Below are positions 33,359 through 42,606 of a stretch of DNA of 46,957 nucleotides, piece by piece. Source of the DNA: an uncultured Bacteroides sp. (GTDB lineage Bacteria; Bacteroidota; Bacteroidia; Bacteroidales; Bacteroidaceae); contig USEY01000019.1 in the NCBI GenBank assembly GCA_900553815.1, positions 1 through 46,957 on the forward strand, given 5' to 3'. The translations under genes and the position numbers were made by a program. How positions within the stretch are numbered: position 1 is the stretch's first letter; each line of letters opens with the position of its first letter. The notes beneath the pieces are model-generated. The model was not told the origin of the DNA, made no database searches, and saw nothing but the letters and a program-made list of their open reading frames with translations.

Positions 33359-34609
33359 CTACTCCCTCATAAATTCATTGATAAACTCGTCTTCCTTCAT
33401 CAGTCCGTAGACGCCGTTGCAGGCTGCCACTTCGTCGAAGGTCTGTACTTCGTCGGGCTCAATGCCCGGATACCACATCAGGAAAGGTACCGGTTCGGCC
33501 GTATGCGTGCGCAGCTTGCACGGGGTGGGGTGGTCGGGCAGGACGGCAATGGCCACGGGCTCGTCCCAGTCTTTCACCGCTTCGTAGATGGGCCCCACGG
33601 CGCGGCTGTCCAGGTTCTCTATGGTCTTTATCTTCAGTGCCACGTTGCCCTCGTGTCCGGCTTCGTCGCTGGCTTCTACGTGCAGGTAGACGAAGTCGTC
33701 GGTCTTCAGTGCTTCCAGTGCGGCAGCCACTTTGTTCTCGTAGTTGGTGTCATACAGTCCGGTGGCGCCTTCCACGTGCAAGCGGCGCAGTCCGGCATAG
33801 TAGCCGATGCCGTTTATCAGGTCTACGGCCGAGATGACGGCTCCCCGCTTCACCTGCGGAAATTTGTCGGCCAGCCGCTCCATGCGTGGCCGGTATCCCG
33901 GGCTCCAAGGCCAGATGCTGTTGGCTGGGTCTTTGCCTTCGGCCATGCGCTTCAGGTTGACCGGATGACCTTTCAGCAGTTCCTGCGAGCGCATTATCAG
34001 GTCGTTTATCAGGTCTGCCGTCTGGCTGGGCGTCAGGGTAGCTTCGCCTTCGGGTTTGTCTATGTCTTCTGTGCCCGGCATGGGCTTTACCATCAGTGGG
34101 CGGAAGGGGTGCAGCGGTACATCGTGAGGCGGTGTGCACTCAATGCGCTTGTCGCCGCCTTTGATGACCAGCAAGTGGCGGTATTGCACGCCGGTGTAGA
34201 ACTTAACCCGGTCGTCGCCCAGCTTTTCTTCCAGATATTTCACCAGCACATCGGCTTCTTCGGTCGTGATGTGTCCGGCCGAGTGATTCTTTATCTTGTC
34301 ACCCTCGATGCAGATAATGTTGCAGCGCATGGCCATTTCTCCCGGTTTCAGGTCTACGCCTATGCTGGCGGCTTCCAGCGGTCCGCGTCCTTCGTACACC
34401 TTGGGCAGGTTGTAGCCCAGCACCGACATGTTGGCCACCTCGCTGCCCGGATGGAATCCCTGTGCTACGGTGATGAGGCGTCCCGTGCGCCCCATGCGAG
34501 CCAGCAGGTCCATGTAGGGCGTGTGGGCGGCTTGCAGCAGCGTCTTTCCGTCCAGCTCGTCCACGGCCCAGTCGGCCATTCCGTCACCTAATATAATAAT
34601 GTGTTTCAT
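33359..34609 (-). CDS. Probable homoserine kinase of the phosphoglycerate-mutase-like family
   Basis: A 416-residue alkaline-phosphatase-superfamily protein related to archaeal-type cofactor-independent phosphoglycerate mutase. Metal-site motifs are ILGDGMADW at the N-terminus, HPGSEVANMSVLGYN with the catalytic Ser, and VEASDEAGHEG and LPDHPTP toward the C-terminus. It lies between thrA and thrC, exactly where the homoserine kinase gene belongs, and no GHMP-type thrB is present. The TIGRFAM group for this clade is named proposed homoserine kinase. I follow that: phosphorylation of homoserine for ThrC. Phosphoglycerate mutase activity is the alternative and cannot be excluded from sequence. 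Confidence 0.8.
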   Translation of the reverse strand: MKHIIILGDGMADWAVDELDGKTLLQAAHTPYMDLLARMGRTGRLITVAQGFHPGSEVANMSVLGYNLPKVYEGRGPLEAASIGVDLKPGEMAMRCNIICIEGDKIKNHSAGHITTEEADVLVKYLEEKLGDDRVKFYTGVQYRHLLVIKGGDKRIECTPPHDVPLHPFRPLMVKPMPGTEDIDKPEGEATLTPSQTADLINDLIMRSQELLKGHPVNLKRMAEGKDPANSIWPWSPGYRPRMERLADKFPQVKRGAVISAVDLINGIGYYAGLRRLHVEGATGLYDTNYENKVAAALEALKTDDFVYLHVEASDEAGHEGNVALKIKTIENLDSRAVGPIYEAVKDWDEPVAIAVLPDHPTPCKLRTHTAEPVPFLMWYPGIEPDEVQTFDEVAACNGVYGLMKEDEFINEFMRE

Positions 34610-34644
34610 CTTGGAAAATACGGATTAATAAATAAAGAATGGAT

Positions 34645-37077
34645 TTACACGTTGGCAATGCTCATGATGTCGGCAAATACGCCCGCAGCTGTTACGCTGG
34701 CTCCGGCACCGTAACCTTGAATCATCATGGGGTATTCGCGGTAGCGTTCGGTGGTCAGCAATATGATGTTGTTGCTGCCTTCCAGTCCGTAGAACGGATG
34801 GCCGATGCCTACTTCCTGCAAGCCGACAGATGCCTTGCCGTCTTCCAGTCGGGCCACGAAGCGCCAGTGCTTGCCTTCGGCTTCGAGCACTTGGCGGCGG
34901 GCTTCAAAGTCGGCGTCCAGGCTGGGCACCTTCTTCCAGAAGTCATCCAGCGAGCCTTCAAAGAAGTCATCGGGCACAAAGAGATGTTTTTCCACGTCGC
35001 TCTGCTCCAGACGGTAACCGGCTTCGCGAGCCAGAATCACCAGCTTGCGGATAACGTCCTTTCCGCTGAGGTCAATGCGTGGGTCGGGTTCGGAGTAGTG
35101 CTCTTCCTGTGCCATCTTGATGGTCTTGCTGAAAGGCGTGTCGGCACTGATTTTATTGAAGATGTAGTTCAGCGTACCGCTCAGTACGGCTTCAATCTTC
35201 AGTATCTTGTCGCCACTGTGTATGAGGTCATTGATGGTGTTGATGATGGGAAGTCCGGCTCCCACGTTCGTCTCGAACAGATACTTCACACCGCGCTGGC
35301 GGGCAATCTGTTTCAGTTCGCGGTAGTTTTCATACTCCGACGAGGCCGCTATCTTGTTGGCTGCCACTACCGATACGTTATGCTTCAGCAAGTCTTTGTA
35401 GAGCGATGCCACAGCGGCACTGGCCGTACAGTCAACAAACACCGAGTTGAAGATGTTCATGCCTATGATTTCGTTGCGCAGTGTCTCTACCGAACTCTTC
35501 TCACCTTTCTCTGCCAGTTCCTGGCGATAGTTGGCCAAGTCCAGACCGTCGCGACAGAACATGGCGTGCGAAGCATCGGCTATACCTACCACGTTGAGTT
35601 GCAATCCGTTTTCTTGCATCAGCTTCTGCCGCTGGCTATGAATCTGCTGGATGAGGCTGCCACCCACCGTGCCTATACCGCAGATGAAGAGGTTCAGTAC
35701 TTGATATTCGGACAGGAAGAATGAGTCGTGGATAACGTTCAGTGACTTACGCAGCGACTTGCTGTCTACAACGAACGAAATGTTAGTCTCAGACGCTCCC
35801 TGAGCGCAGGCTATCACGTTGATACCGTTGCGTCCCAGCGTACCGAACAGCTTTCCGGCAATACCCGGTGTATGTTTCATATTCTCACCAACGATGGCCA
35901 CCGTAGCCAGGTTCTTCTCTGCCAGAATAGGCGAAATCTCACCCATTTCTATTTCTTTGGTAAACTCTTCGGTCAGTACCTTGCAGGCCAGGTCAGCATC
36001 AGCGTTGCGCACGCCGATGGAGGTAGAGTTTTCTGACGATGCCTGTGAAACGAGAAACACGCTGATGCCGTTCTTTGCCAAAGCCTTGAATATGCGGTAG
36101 TTCACACCGATGACACCAACCATACCCAGACCCTGTACAGTTATCAGGCTCGTGTCGTTGATGGACGAAATTCCTTTAATGGCCTTGCTTTCGGGGTCAG
36201 ATACTTCCTGTTTGATGATGGTACCTGCGCCCGAAGGGTTGAACGTATTCTTTATCAGGATGGGGATGTTCTTATGGCATACAGGGTAGATGGTAGGCGG
36301 ATAAACCACCTTGGCACCGAAGTTGCAAAGTTCCGTGGCTTCCACGTAGCTCAATTCGTTGATGGTATAGGCGGTAGAGATGACACGTGGGTCGGCTGTC
36401 ATGAATCCATCCACGTCCGTCCATATTTCCAGTTGGCTGGCATCTAGTGCGGCGGCAATAATGGCAGCCGTGTAGTCCGAACCACCGCGACCCAGATTGG
36501 TCACTTCGCCCGTGTCCTTGTCGGTAGAAATGAAGCCCGGTACCAGTGAAAGACGTGGCAGGTCGGCAAAGGTTTTGCGCACCAGTATGTTGGTCAGTTC
36601 CGTGTCAAGTACATGTTTGGAGTGCTTCTTTTCAGTCTTGATGAATTGTCGGGAGTCAAACCATTTGGCTCCGGTCAGTTCTGCCGCAATGAGCGATGAG
36701 AGGCGTTCACCATAGCTGACGATGGTGTCCGATGTCTTTTGCGACAGGTCTTTGATGAGGTATATACCTTGAAAGATGTCTTTCAGCTCATTGAGTAGTT
36801 CACCCACTCTGCGTTGCACATCAGCCTGCTGTTCGCCTGCAGGGATTACTTCTTTTACCATTTCCACATGTCTCAAGACAATTTCGCGGAAGTCGTCTTC
36901 GTAAGATACATTGCCCGCTGCTGCCGTCTTCGATGTCTTTATCAGTTGGTCTGTGATGCCTCCCAAAGCCGAAACAACAACAATGACCGGCTCTTCAGCG
37001 GTTTCTACTATGCGTTTGACGCTTAAAATGCTGCTGGCGGTTCCTACCGATGAACCACCGAATTTCATAACTTTCAT
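34645..37077 (-). CDS. thrA: Bifunctional aspartate kinase / homoserine dehydrogenase
   Basis: An 810-residue enzyme for the first and third steps of threonine synthesis. The start at 37077 gives MKVMKFGGSSVGTA, the canonical aspartokinase opening; an upstream extension of 28 residues has no support. Residues about 1-290 are the kinase (GRGGSDYTAAIIAAALDA), about 300-450 are two ACT domains for amino-acid feedback (VQGLGMVGVIGV, VGENMKHTPGIAGKLF), and the rest is the dehydrogenase with the NAD(P) motif FICGIGTVGGSL and GTLNYIF. It heads the operon thrA - kinase - thrC and follows the leader described at 37314-37373. Confidence 0.96.
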   Translation of the reverse strand: MKVMKFGGSSVGTASSILSVKRIVETAEEPVIVVVSALGGITDQLIKTSKTAAAGNVSYEDDFREIVLRHVEMVKEVIPAGEQQADVQRRVGELLNELKDIFQGIYLIKDLSQKTSDTIVSYGERLSSLIAAELTGAKWFDSRQFIKTEKKHSKHVLDTELTNILVRKTFADLPRLSLVPGFISTDKDTGEVTNLGRGGSDYTAAIIAAALDASQLEIWTDVDGFMTADPRVISTAYTINELSYVEATELCNFGAKVVYPPTIYPVCHKNIPILIKNTFNPSGAGTIIKQEVSDPESKAIKGISSINDTSLITVQGLGMVGVIGVNYRIFKALAKNGISVFLVSQASSENSTSIGVRNADADLACKVLTEEFTKEIEMGEISPILAEKNLATVAIVGENMKHTPGIAGKLFGTLGRNGINVIACAQGASETNISFVVDSKSLRKSLNVIHDSFFLSEYQVLNLFICGIGTVGGSLIQQIHSQRQKLMQENGLQLNVVGIADASHAMFCRDGLDLANYRQELAEKGEKSSVETLRNEIIGMNIFNSVFVDCTASAAVASLYKDLLKHNVSVVAANKIAASSEYENYRELKQIARQRGVKYLFETNVGAGLPIINTINDLIHSGDKILKIEAVLSGTLNYIFNKISADTPFSKTIKMAQEEHYSEPDPRIDLSGKDVIRKLVILAREAGYRLEQSDVEKHLFVPDDFFEGSLDDFWKKVPSLDADFEARRQVLEAEGKHWRFVARLEDGKASVGLQEVGIGHPFYGLEGSNNIILLTTERYREYPMMIQGYGAGASVTAAGVFADIMSIANV

Positions 37078-37276
37078 GATATATTTGTTTTTTGTTTTTG
37101 TAAGACTGAATAACGGAAAGGAAAATACGAGTCTGTTTTTGTGCCTTATCCCGAGTATCAAAGCATCCTGCCTACGCCTTGCTGTCTATGTTGGCTGGCT
37201 GATTTGCTTCTGTTAGGTTAGGCATCCGTTGGCGTCTGCTTCCTGTTCCGTTGGAAAAATAAAAAAGAATCTGCTG

Positions 37277-37301
37277 AAAAAAGTGTATCACGTAGAAACA
37301 C
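37277..37301 (-). terminator. Attenuator-like terminator of the thr operon
   Basis: On the minus strand, 12 bases after the leader-peptide stop codon, GTGTTTC and GATACAC form a stem (six of seven pairs) with a five-base loop, followed at once by six Ts. The sequence GATAGTA just before it (plus 37306-37312) is perfectly complementary to TACTATC inside the leader codons (plus 37358-37364), which gives an alternative fold. The arrangement fits transcription attenuation by ribosome position. Confidence 0.6.
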
Positions 37302-37313
37302 AAAATACTATCC

Positions 37314-37373
37314 CTAACCCCTAAGGGTCATGGTGCACATGGATGTGACTGTATGTTGATAGTACTTCTTCAT
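37314..37373 (-). CDS. thrL: Threonine operon leader peptide
   Basis: A 19-codon frame, MKKYYQHTVTSMCTMTLRG, ending in TAG, which is too short for usual gene calling. Four of its residues are Thr, and Met, Cys and Ser are also present. It begins about 28 bases after the predicted transcription start and is followed by the terminator-like hairpin, then thrA 236 bases further on. By analogy with E. coli thrL, ribosome stalling at Thr codons under threonine shortage would prevent the hairpin. The Thr density is lower than in E. coli, so this is inference, but position and order fit well. Confidence 0.6.
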   Translation of the reverse strand: MKKYYQHTVTSMCTMTLRG

Positions 37374-37407
37374 AGTGCTTGTTTCTATTGATTTCTGATA
37401 AGTGTTG

Positions 37408-37415
37408 CAAAAGTA
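37408..37415 (-). promoter_or_regulatory. -7 box of the thr operon
   Basis: TACTTTTG on the minus strand is a perfect TAnnTTTG. Transcription would start near 37401, 28 bases before the leader-peptide ATG. Just upstream is a GATAC-AAA-GTATC palindrome (37426-37438). Confidence 0.55.
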
Positions 37416-37769
37416 ACAATAAAAAGATACAAAGTATCACTTTTTCCCACTTTTTTGCATTAAAAAGTAGGAAGTTGCTGCATTTTCTTGGCTTTTCACT
37501 TTTTGTAGGCTCCTGTTGGATGTCAACTAGAACTTGTTGTTGGGTATAGTCAGAGGTTGTGACTACCAATTTTGTCGAAGTTGGTAGTACGTTTCTTTTA
37601 TGTTAGAAGTCAGTTCTCTGGTTGTTAATGGTCAACTTCTGTTGTGCTGGCAGTGTACTCTTTCTGTGTTGGCGGTTAATTCTTTCTCTTGTAGAGTTTT
37701 AGTGTGGGTACAGAACACTTGGTGAAGAGTCTTTGTTTGTGCTTGATTGTCGTCTGATAGGATAAAAGA

Positions 37770-37832
37770 AACGCAGGCTACCTGCTTTTCCTAAGCCGAT
37801 GGATGGGCTTTAGAAGCTGCGTAGCCTGCGTT
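37770..37832 (-). terminator. Terminator after the GH20 operon
   Basis: AACGCAGGCTAC (37770-37781) and GTAGCCTGCGTT (37821-37832) are perfect 12-bp arms; on the minus strand the hairpin is followed by TTCTTTT. It ends the operon whose last gene stops at 37863. Confidence 0.8.
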
Positions 37833-37862
37833 GTATGTGTGTGGTTATTTCTATTTCTGGTA

Positions 37863-40199
37863 TTATTCCACTTCTATTTCGTCAATGAACAGATAGGGGG
37901 TCTTGCCTTCACCTGCATGTCCCTTGGGCAGAGCGGGTGTACGTTTGATAACCACTTTTACGTAGCGGGCTTCAGTCGGTTCAAAAGTCACTTCATAGTT
38001 TTCTACCTGCTTCTTGGTAAAGTCGGTATCGGCAGGAAAATCCTGGCTGGCAACCTGGCGGAAGTTCTTGTTGTCGGCCGATACAGATACAGTCAGTCCG
38101 GTGCATCCGGCTATCCAGCTGCCCATGTCTACCAAAGCATCGGTGGCTACCCGTTGTATGTTGGTGGCTTGTCCTAAGTCAATGACTGCGGTTACATCAC
38201 CGTCGATAAATCCAAGCCACGCTCCGTTGGAGTAGCTGTCTGTTCCTTTCATACCGTCTACCAATGTGATGGCGCCGGCATAGGTGTATTTCGGAGCAGG
38301 CTTCACATCGGGTAATTCAATAGAGCAGAAAGTTGCTTTATTAAATGATATTTTCTTTTCCACCAATTTACTGCTGCCTTCGGGGCGAATGGCTACGGCA
38401 CGGAAGTCAGCACTTTGGTTGATTTCAACGGGAGCACTGTAGGCTTGCGATGAGGCTGTAGGGGTAGTGCCGTCCAGTGTATAGTAGATAGGAGCATTGT
38501 CTATGGTGCTCAGTGTGGCAGTCACACTCTTTTTCTCTGCATTGGGGGCAAAGTTTGCTTTGAGGTCAAATACATGCTTGGCGTAGTTGCGTCCATCGCG
38601 TTGATACAGTTTCATAAGGTTAACCAATCGTTGGGTAAATTGTTGGTAATCTTTCTTCTCTGGCTGCGTCCACTGTACTTCGGCCAAGGCTGCCATACGG
38701 GGCAGAATCATATATTCCACTTGTTGGGTCGATGGAATGTATTCAGTCCAGAGATTGGCTTGTGCACCCAGGATGTGTTTGGCCTGCTCTTCGTTCAGTT
38801 CGGCAGTCGGTTCAAAGCTGTACACTTTTTCAACAGGCAGGTATCCGCCGATGGCATCCGGTTCATCTTGGGTCTGATCAGTCTGATAGTAGTCAAAGTA
38901 GCAGAAAGTGTTGGGGGTCATCACTACGTTGTGGCCCATCTGGGCGGCTTTGATACCTCCTGCACTGCCTCTCCACGACATGACTGTAGCGTTGGGGGCA
39001 ACGTCTCCTTCCAGAATTTCATCCCAGCCGATGATTTGGCGTCCCTTTTCGTTGAGGTGCTTCTCTATGCGTGTCATACAGTAGCTTTGCAAACGGTCTT
39101 CGGCCGAATGATTTTTGTCAGCTTTAAGTCCTTCTGCCTTGATGCGGGCTTGGCACTTTGGACATTTCTCCCAACGGGTACGAGGTGACTCGTCACCACC
39201 AATATGCACATATTTAGAGGGGAAAATGTCGATTATTTCGTCCATCACGTCTTCCAGGAATTTCATGGTTTCCTCGTTGCCTACGCACAGCACATCGTCG
39301 AAGATTCCCCAGGTAGGACTTACTTCGTACGGACCTCCTGTACAGCCAAATTCAGGATAAGCAGCCAGTGCGGCCAGCATGTGTCCGGGCAGGTCTACTT
39401 CGGGAATTACGGTGATGTAGCGCTCCTGTGCGTATTTCACAATTTCGCGTGCCTGCTCCTGCGTATAGAAACCACCATAAGGCGTATCGTCATACTTGCC
39501 AGAGTTGTGGCCGATGACCGTACACTTGCGTTGCGAACCTACTTCGGTCAGTTTCGGGTACTTCTTGATTTCAATGCGCCACCCCTGGTCATCAGTCAAA
39601 TGCCAGTGGAAGGTGTTCATGTTGTGCAGGGCCAGCAGGTCGATGTATTCTTTGATGAACTCAATGGGGAAGAAGTGGCGGCTTACGTCTAGGTGCATAC
39701 CACGGTATCCGAAGCGCGGCTCATCCTTAATCTCTACGGCTGGTAGCACAATGTCAGCTCCTTTGGCTTCTGCCGGAATAGCTTTGCGTAGTGTCTGTAT
39801 ACCGTAGAACACACCGTTTTCTGTCTGTCCGCTGATGCAGATGCCGTCAGCTGTCGTTTTTAGCACGTATCCTTCCTTGTTGGTGATGGACGAGTCGAGT
39901 GCCAATGCAATGGCACCGTTGTTTTTGCTGTCAGGTGCTACAGCTTTCATTTCAGGTTTATAGCCGGTTGCCTGGTTGATATAGTCAGCCAGAAACTCAG
40001 CATTGCGTTGCAGCAGTGCATTGCCTTCGGGGTAAACAATGGGGGTACCTTTGGTCAACTTGAAGGGAGCTGCCTGTGACAAACTTACCTCTTGGGGGAG
40101 AGGAATTACCTGATAGCTGGCTTCTTCCTGTACGTTGCCGCACGACAGTACAGACAACGAAAGGGCGCTCGCCAATAGCGCTTGGTTAAGTTTTCTCAT
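37863..40199 (-). CDS. GH20 beta-N-acetylhexosaminidase lipoprotein
   Basis: A 778-residue lipoprotein (lipobox LSVLSC, C20). Residues about 30-150 are the GH20b domain and about 150-510 the GH20 barrel: RGMHLDVSRHFFP, HWHLTDDQGWRIEIKKYP, PEVDLPGHMLAALAAYP and the catalytic pair D336-E337 in HIGGDESPRTRW. Toward the C-terminus a chitobiase-type domain (about 530-610) and a coagulation-factor F5/8-type discoidin domain (about 640-778) probably bind sugar. It removes terminal GlcNAc or GalNAc from glycans at the cell surface or in the periplasm. Its codon use is like the chromosome average, unlike the AT-rich genes upstream of it in the same operon. Confidence 0.94.
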   Translation of the reverse strand: MRKLNQALLASALSLSVLSCGNVQEEASYQVIPLPQEVSLSQAAPFKLTKGTPIVYPEGNALLQRNAEFLADYINQATGYKPEMKAVAPDSKNNGAIALALDSSITNKEGYVLKTTADGICISGQTENGVFYGIQTLRKAIPAEAKGADIVLPAVEIKDEPRFGYRGMHLDVSRHFFPIEFIKEYIDLLALHNMNTFHWHLTDDQGWRIEIKKYPKLTEVGSQRKCTVIGHNSGKYDDTPYGGFYTQEQAREIVKYAQERYITVIPEVDLPGHMLAALAAYPEFGCTGGPYEVSPTWGIFDDVLCVGNEETMKFLEDVMDEIIDIFPSKYVHIGGDESPRTRWEKCPKCQARIKAEGLKADKNHSAEDRLQSYCMTRIEKHLNEKGRQIIGWDEILEGDVAPNATVMSWRGSAGGIKAAQMGHNVVMTPNTFCYFDYYQTDQTQDEPDAIGGYLPVEKVYSFEPTAELNEEQAKHILGAQANLWTEYIPSTQQVEYMILPRMAALAEVQWTQPEKKDYQQFTQRLVNLMKLYQRDGRNYAKHVFDLKANFAPNAEKKSVTATLSTIDNAPIYYTLDGTTPTASSQAYSAPVEINQSADFRAVAIRPEGSSKLVEKKISFNKATFCSIELPDVKPAPKYTYAGAITLVDGMKGTDSYSNGAWLGFIDGDVTAVIDLGQATNIQRVATDALVDMGSWIAGCTGLTVSVSADNKNFRQVASQDFPADTDFTKKQVENYEVTFEPTEARYVKVVIKRTPALPKGHAGEGKTPYLFIDEIEVE

Positions 40200-40232
40200 G
40201 ATATTAAAAGAATTAATGAATCTATTGCAAAT

Positions 40233-41786
40233 TTAGTAATGTTTTTGCTGAGATTGACATTGCGCTTCTAATACTTTTAGTAAATGCTGTAACTTCTTGT
40301 TACGTTCTGCATTAATTTCCTCTGCTTGTCCAAATTTTAAGTAGCCTTTTGTATATTTAATGAATCGTTTATCCAGCTTGTTTGCTTCTAAAAGAATTGT
40401 TCTTAGTTCTTGAAGAAGAATTGGAGCTTGAGAAATGTCATAAGTTTCAGATTCAAATTTATGTTCGAGTTCTTTTCCTTGTAGATAGTTGATACGCAAA
40501 TCCAGCATTAATTTGTAGTGTTCAAATTCATTTTGGTTTTTCTTTGGTGAGAGTTGGTAAAATGAATTTTGTAGTAGTATGCATGCCTTTAATAGTTCAG
40601 GAATAGAAACTCCTTTACTGTCTTTTCCATTCTTTATCATTTCTTGTGGCATTTGGAAATAAGAAAGGAATACTGTTGATTCTTCTTTTGACAATCCATA
40701 ATGTTGATTTGCATAATTGCAGATGAAATCTTCAGGACAAAGACTATCTGTTGATTGAGCTGCCAGACAGAATGCATCTATCAAAATCTGGAATCCATTC
40801 ATGGGGTATACTTGTCTGATAGGTTGCATTTCTGTTACTTCCCAATTAGAATCATAATGGAATCCATATGTTCCACTGGTTGACCACGAAGTCTCAATAA
40901 TACCTTCATAACCGTTTTCACGTGCAAAAGGTAGGAAGTCTCGTAGATTTTGGAAATGTTTCATCCATTGAGTGAGGTAGATATTGTCTGGAGCCGAACG
41001 TAAAGAAGGAGCTCCCCACATCTTTACTCCCAATTTGAACAAATTATCTAGTTTTCCAAAATAGTTAGGTTTCCATCCATAATTCCAGTCTACAAATATA
41101 ATATCTTTAGGTAGTTCGTGTGCCGCTTCAGGATGTTTGAGTATTATGTCTGCCCAGATGACAGGCGTTTTTCCCATTTCTCGCACTAGTTCACACATTG
41201 CTTTTACATAATCCACAAATAATTTTGATTTGTTGACTTTAGAGCATTTTGAACAGCTGCCTAATAAATAAGTTTCGTCTGCTCCAATATGAAAATATGA
41301 AGATGGATGTAGTTCTGCTACTTCTTTGAAAATACTTCGGAATATATTTTTAGCTTCTTCAATTCGAAGTGGACATACTTGTGATACTTCTTTTCGGTCT
41401 TCACGAATAGAAGCATAACGTTCATGTTTCAGTATATATTCGCAATGACCAAAACAGTTTTGTAAAGGGATAACATCTATACCTATTGATTGACAATGTG
41501 ATACAATATCCTTAATTTCATCTTTTGTAAAAGCATATTCATTACTCAGTGTCGCATTTTGAGTAAAAGGAAATGAGGCTTCATATTCTAGTATAAGCGT
41601 ATTAATACCTTTATTTGCTAAATCATTAGCAAGTTCTTTAATTGCACTACTAGTCATAACTTGTGTACGGAAGTCTAAATGAAATGCTCTTACTTTGAAA
41701 CCTGTTTCTGATTGTGCATTGGCTGAAAAGGCATAGGCTATCTGTAAGGACCATACTGTCAGTAATATATATACTATTCGTTTCAT
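40233..41786 (-). CDS. Divergent secreted GH20-family hydrolase
   Basis: A 517-residue protein with a signal peptide (KRIVYILLTVWSLQIAYAFSA, cleavage near residue 24). It has the GH20 barrel without the usual GH20b domain in front: RAFHLDFRTQVM, IPLQNCFGHCEYIL, and the catalytic pair D170-E171 in HIGADETYL, followed by a CSKC pair. The C-terminal 170 residues are helical and Lys/Glu rich. It is a beta-hexosaminidase or related exo-enzyme; its divergence from the neighbour suggests a different linkage. It lies between nagB and the larger GH20 gene with 33-38 bp spacings. The gene is markedly AT-rich. Confidence 0.83.
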   Translation of the reverse strand: MKRIVYILLTVWSLQIAYAFSANAQSETGFKVRAFHLDFRTQVMTSSAIKELANDLANKGINTLILEYEASFPFTQNATLSNEYAFTKDEIKDIVSHCQSIGIDVIPLQNCFGHCEYILKHERYASIREDRKEVSQVCPLRIEEAKNIFRSIFKEVAELHPSSYFHIGADETYLLGSCSKCSKVNKSKLFVDYVKAMCELVREMGKTPVIWADIILKHPEAAHELPKDIIFVDWNYGWKPNYFGKLDNLFKLGVKMWGAPSLRSAPDNIYLTQWMKHFQNLRDFLPFARENGYEGIIETSWSTSGTYGFHYDSNWEVTEMQPIRQVYPMNGFQILIDAFCLAAQSTDSLCPEDFICNYANQHYGLSKEESTVFLSYFQMPQEMIKNGKDSKGVSIPELLKACILLQNSFYQLSPKKNQNEFEHYKLMLDLRINYLQGKELEHKFESETYDISQAPILLQELRTILLEANKLDKRFIKYTKGYLKFGQAEEINAERNKKLQHLLKVLEAQCQSQQKHY

Positions 41787-41824
41787 GTTTTTTCGGTGAT
41801 TAAATTTTAAAACCTAATGAATAT

Positions 41825-42595
41825 TTAACAAATTGGCAGTAATGAGGCACTATCCATGTCGCAATATAATGAAGCATTAGGGTGGGTCCTTAAAATAGAA
41901 GCTGGGCATGTAGTGTCTATCTTACCTAGGACTGTAGCTTGTACAGCTTGTGCCTTGGCTATACCGGGTACCATGCAGAATAGATTTTGCGCGCCCATAA
42001 TGACGGGTATAGTAACAGTTATAGCTTTTTGAGGAACATCCTTTAATGTCTGAAAACAACCGTCATGTACTTGTTGCATTCGACAGACATTATCCAGCTC
42101 AACAGTTTTTACAGATTTTGGGTCATCAAATCGTGCTACATGCGGGTCATTAAATGCTATATGACCATTCTCGCCAATTCCCATGAATACAATGTCAAGC
42201 GGATACTTTTTGAGCGTTTCAGTATAGCGTTTACAAGTCATTTCTGCTGTTTCTCCTTGCTTATACAAATAATGTATAGATTTGAAAGGAACTAGGTTGA
42301 AAATGTGTTCTCTTAAATAATTTCCAAAGGCTTGCGGTGCTTCAGGGGGTAAGCCAACATATTCGTCCATGTGTAAAGCATTAATACGTTGCCAAGGTAG
42401 GGCAAATGTTTGTAAAGCTGCTAAAAATTCGTTTTGTGATGGAGCTGCGGCAAATAGAATATTAATCTCTTCTTTTTGAGATAGTAATTCGTTTATCTTA
42501 TTTGCGGCTTCGCGTGCAGCTTCTTTTCCCATTATTTGCCGATCAGAAAATATAGAGATCTGTAAGTTCTCTCTTCTTAATATTTTATAGTTCAT
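41825..42595 (-). CDS. nagB: Glucosamine-6-phosphate deaminase
   Basis: A 256-residue cytoplasmic enzyme that turns glucosamine 6-phosphate into fructose 6-phosphate and ammonia. Motifs are MDEYVGLP with the catalytic Asp, and GIGENGHIAFNDP with the catalytic His/Glu region. It ends soon after the LRTHPNASLYCD segment and so lacks the last 15-20 residues of E. coli NagB, which include part of the allosteric site. It follows nagA by 11 bp and depends on it for substrate. Confidence 0.92.
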   Translation of the reverse strand: MNYKILRRENLQISIFSDRQIMGKEAAREAANKINELLSQKEEINILFAAAPSQNEFLAALQTFALPWQRINALHMDEYVGLPPEAPQAFGNYLREHIFNLVPFKSIHYLYKQGETAEMTCKRYTETLKKYPLDIVFMGIGENGHIAFNDPHVARFDDPKSVKTVELDNVCRMQQVHDGCFQTLKDVPQKAITVTIPVIMGAQNLFCMVPGIAKAQAVQATVLGKIDTTCPASILRTHPNASLYCDMDSASLLPIC

Positions 42596-42606
42596 AGTTA
42601 TAATAT

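Larger units (their letters stand above)
37078..37862. other. Long intergenic region upstream of thrA
   Basis: Apart from the thr leader, attenuator and promoter there is no gene. The 37540-37700 part contains hairpin arms ACTACCAA/TTGGTAGT (37562-37569 and 37581-37588) and the 18-bp GCTGGCAGTGTACTCTTT (37646-37663) shared with the region upstream of fumarase. Confidence 0.6.

Noticed and set aside
37321..37569. 82-residue minus-strand frame upstream of thrA
   Set aside because: It overlaps the thr promoter and the leader peptide in another frame and shows no family; the 19-codon leader explains the region better.
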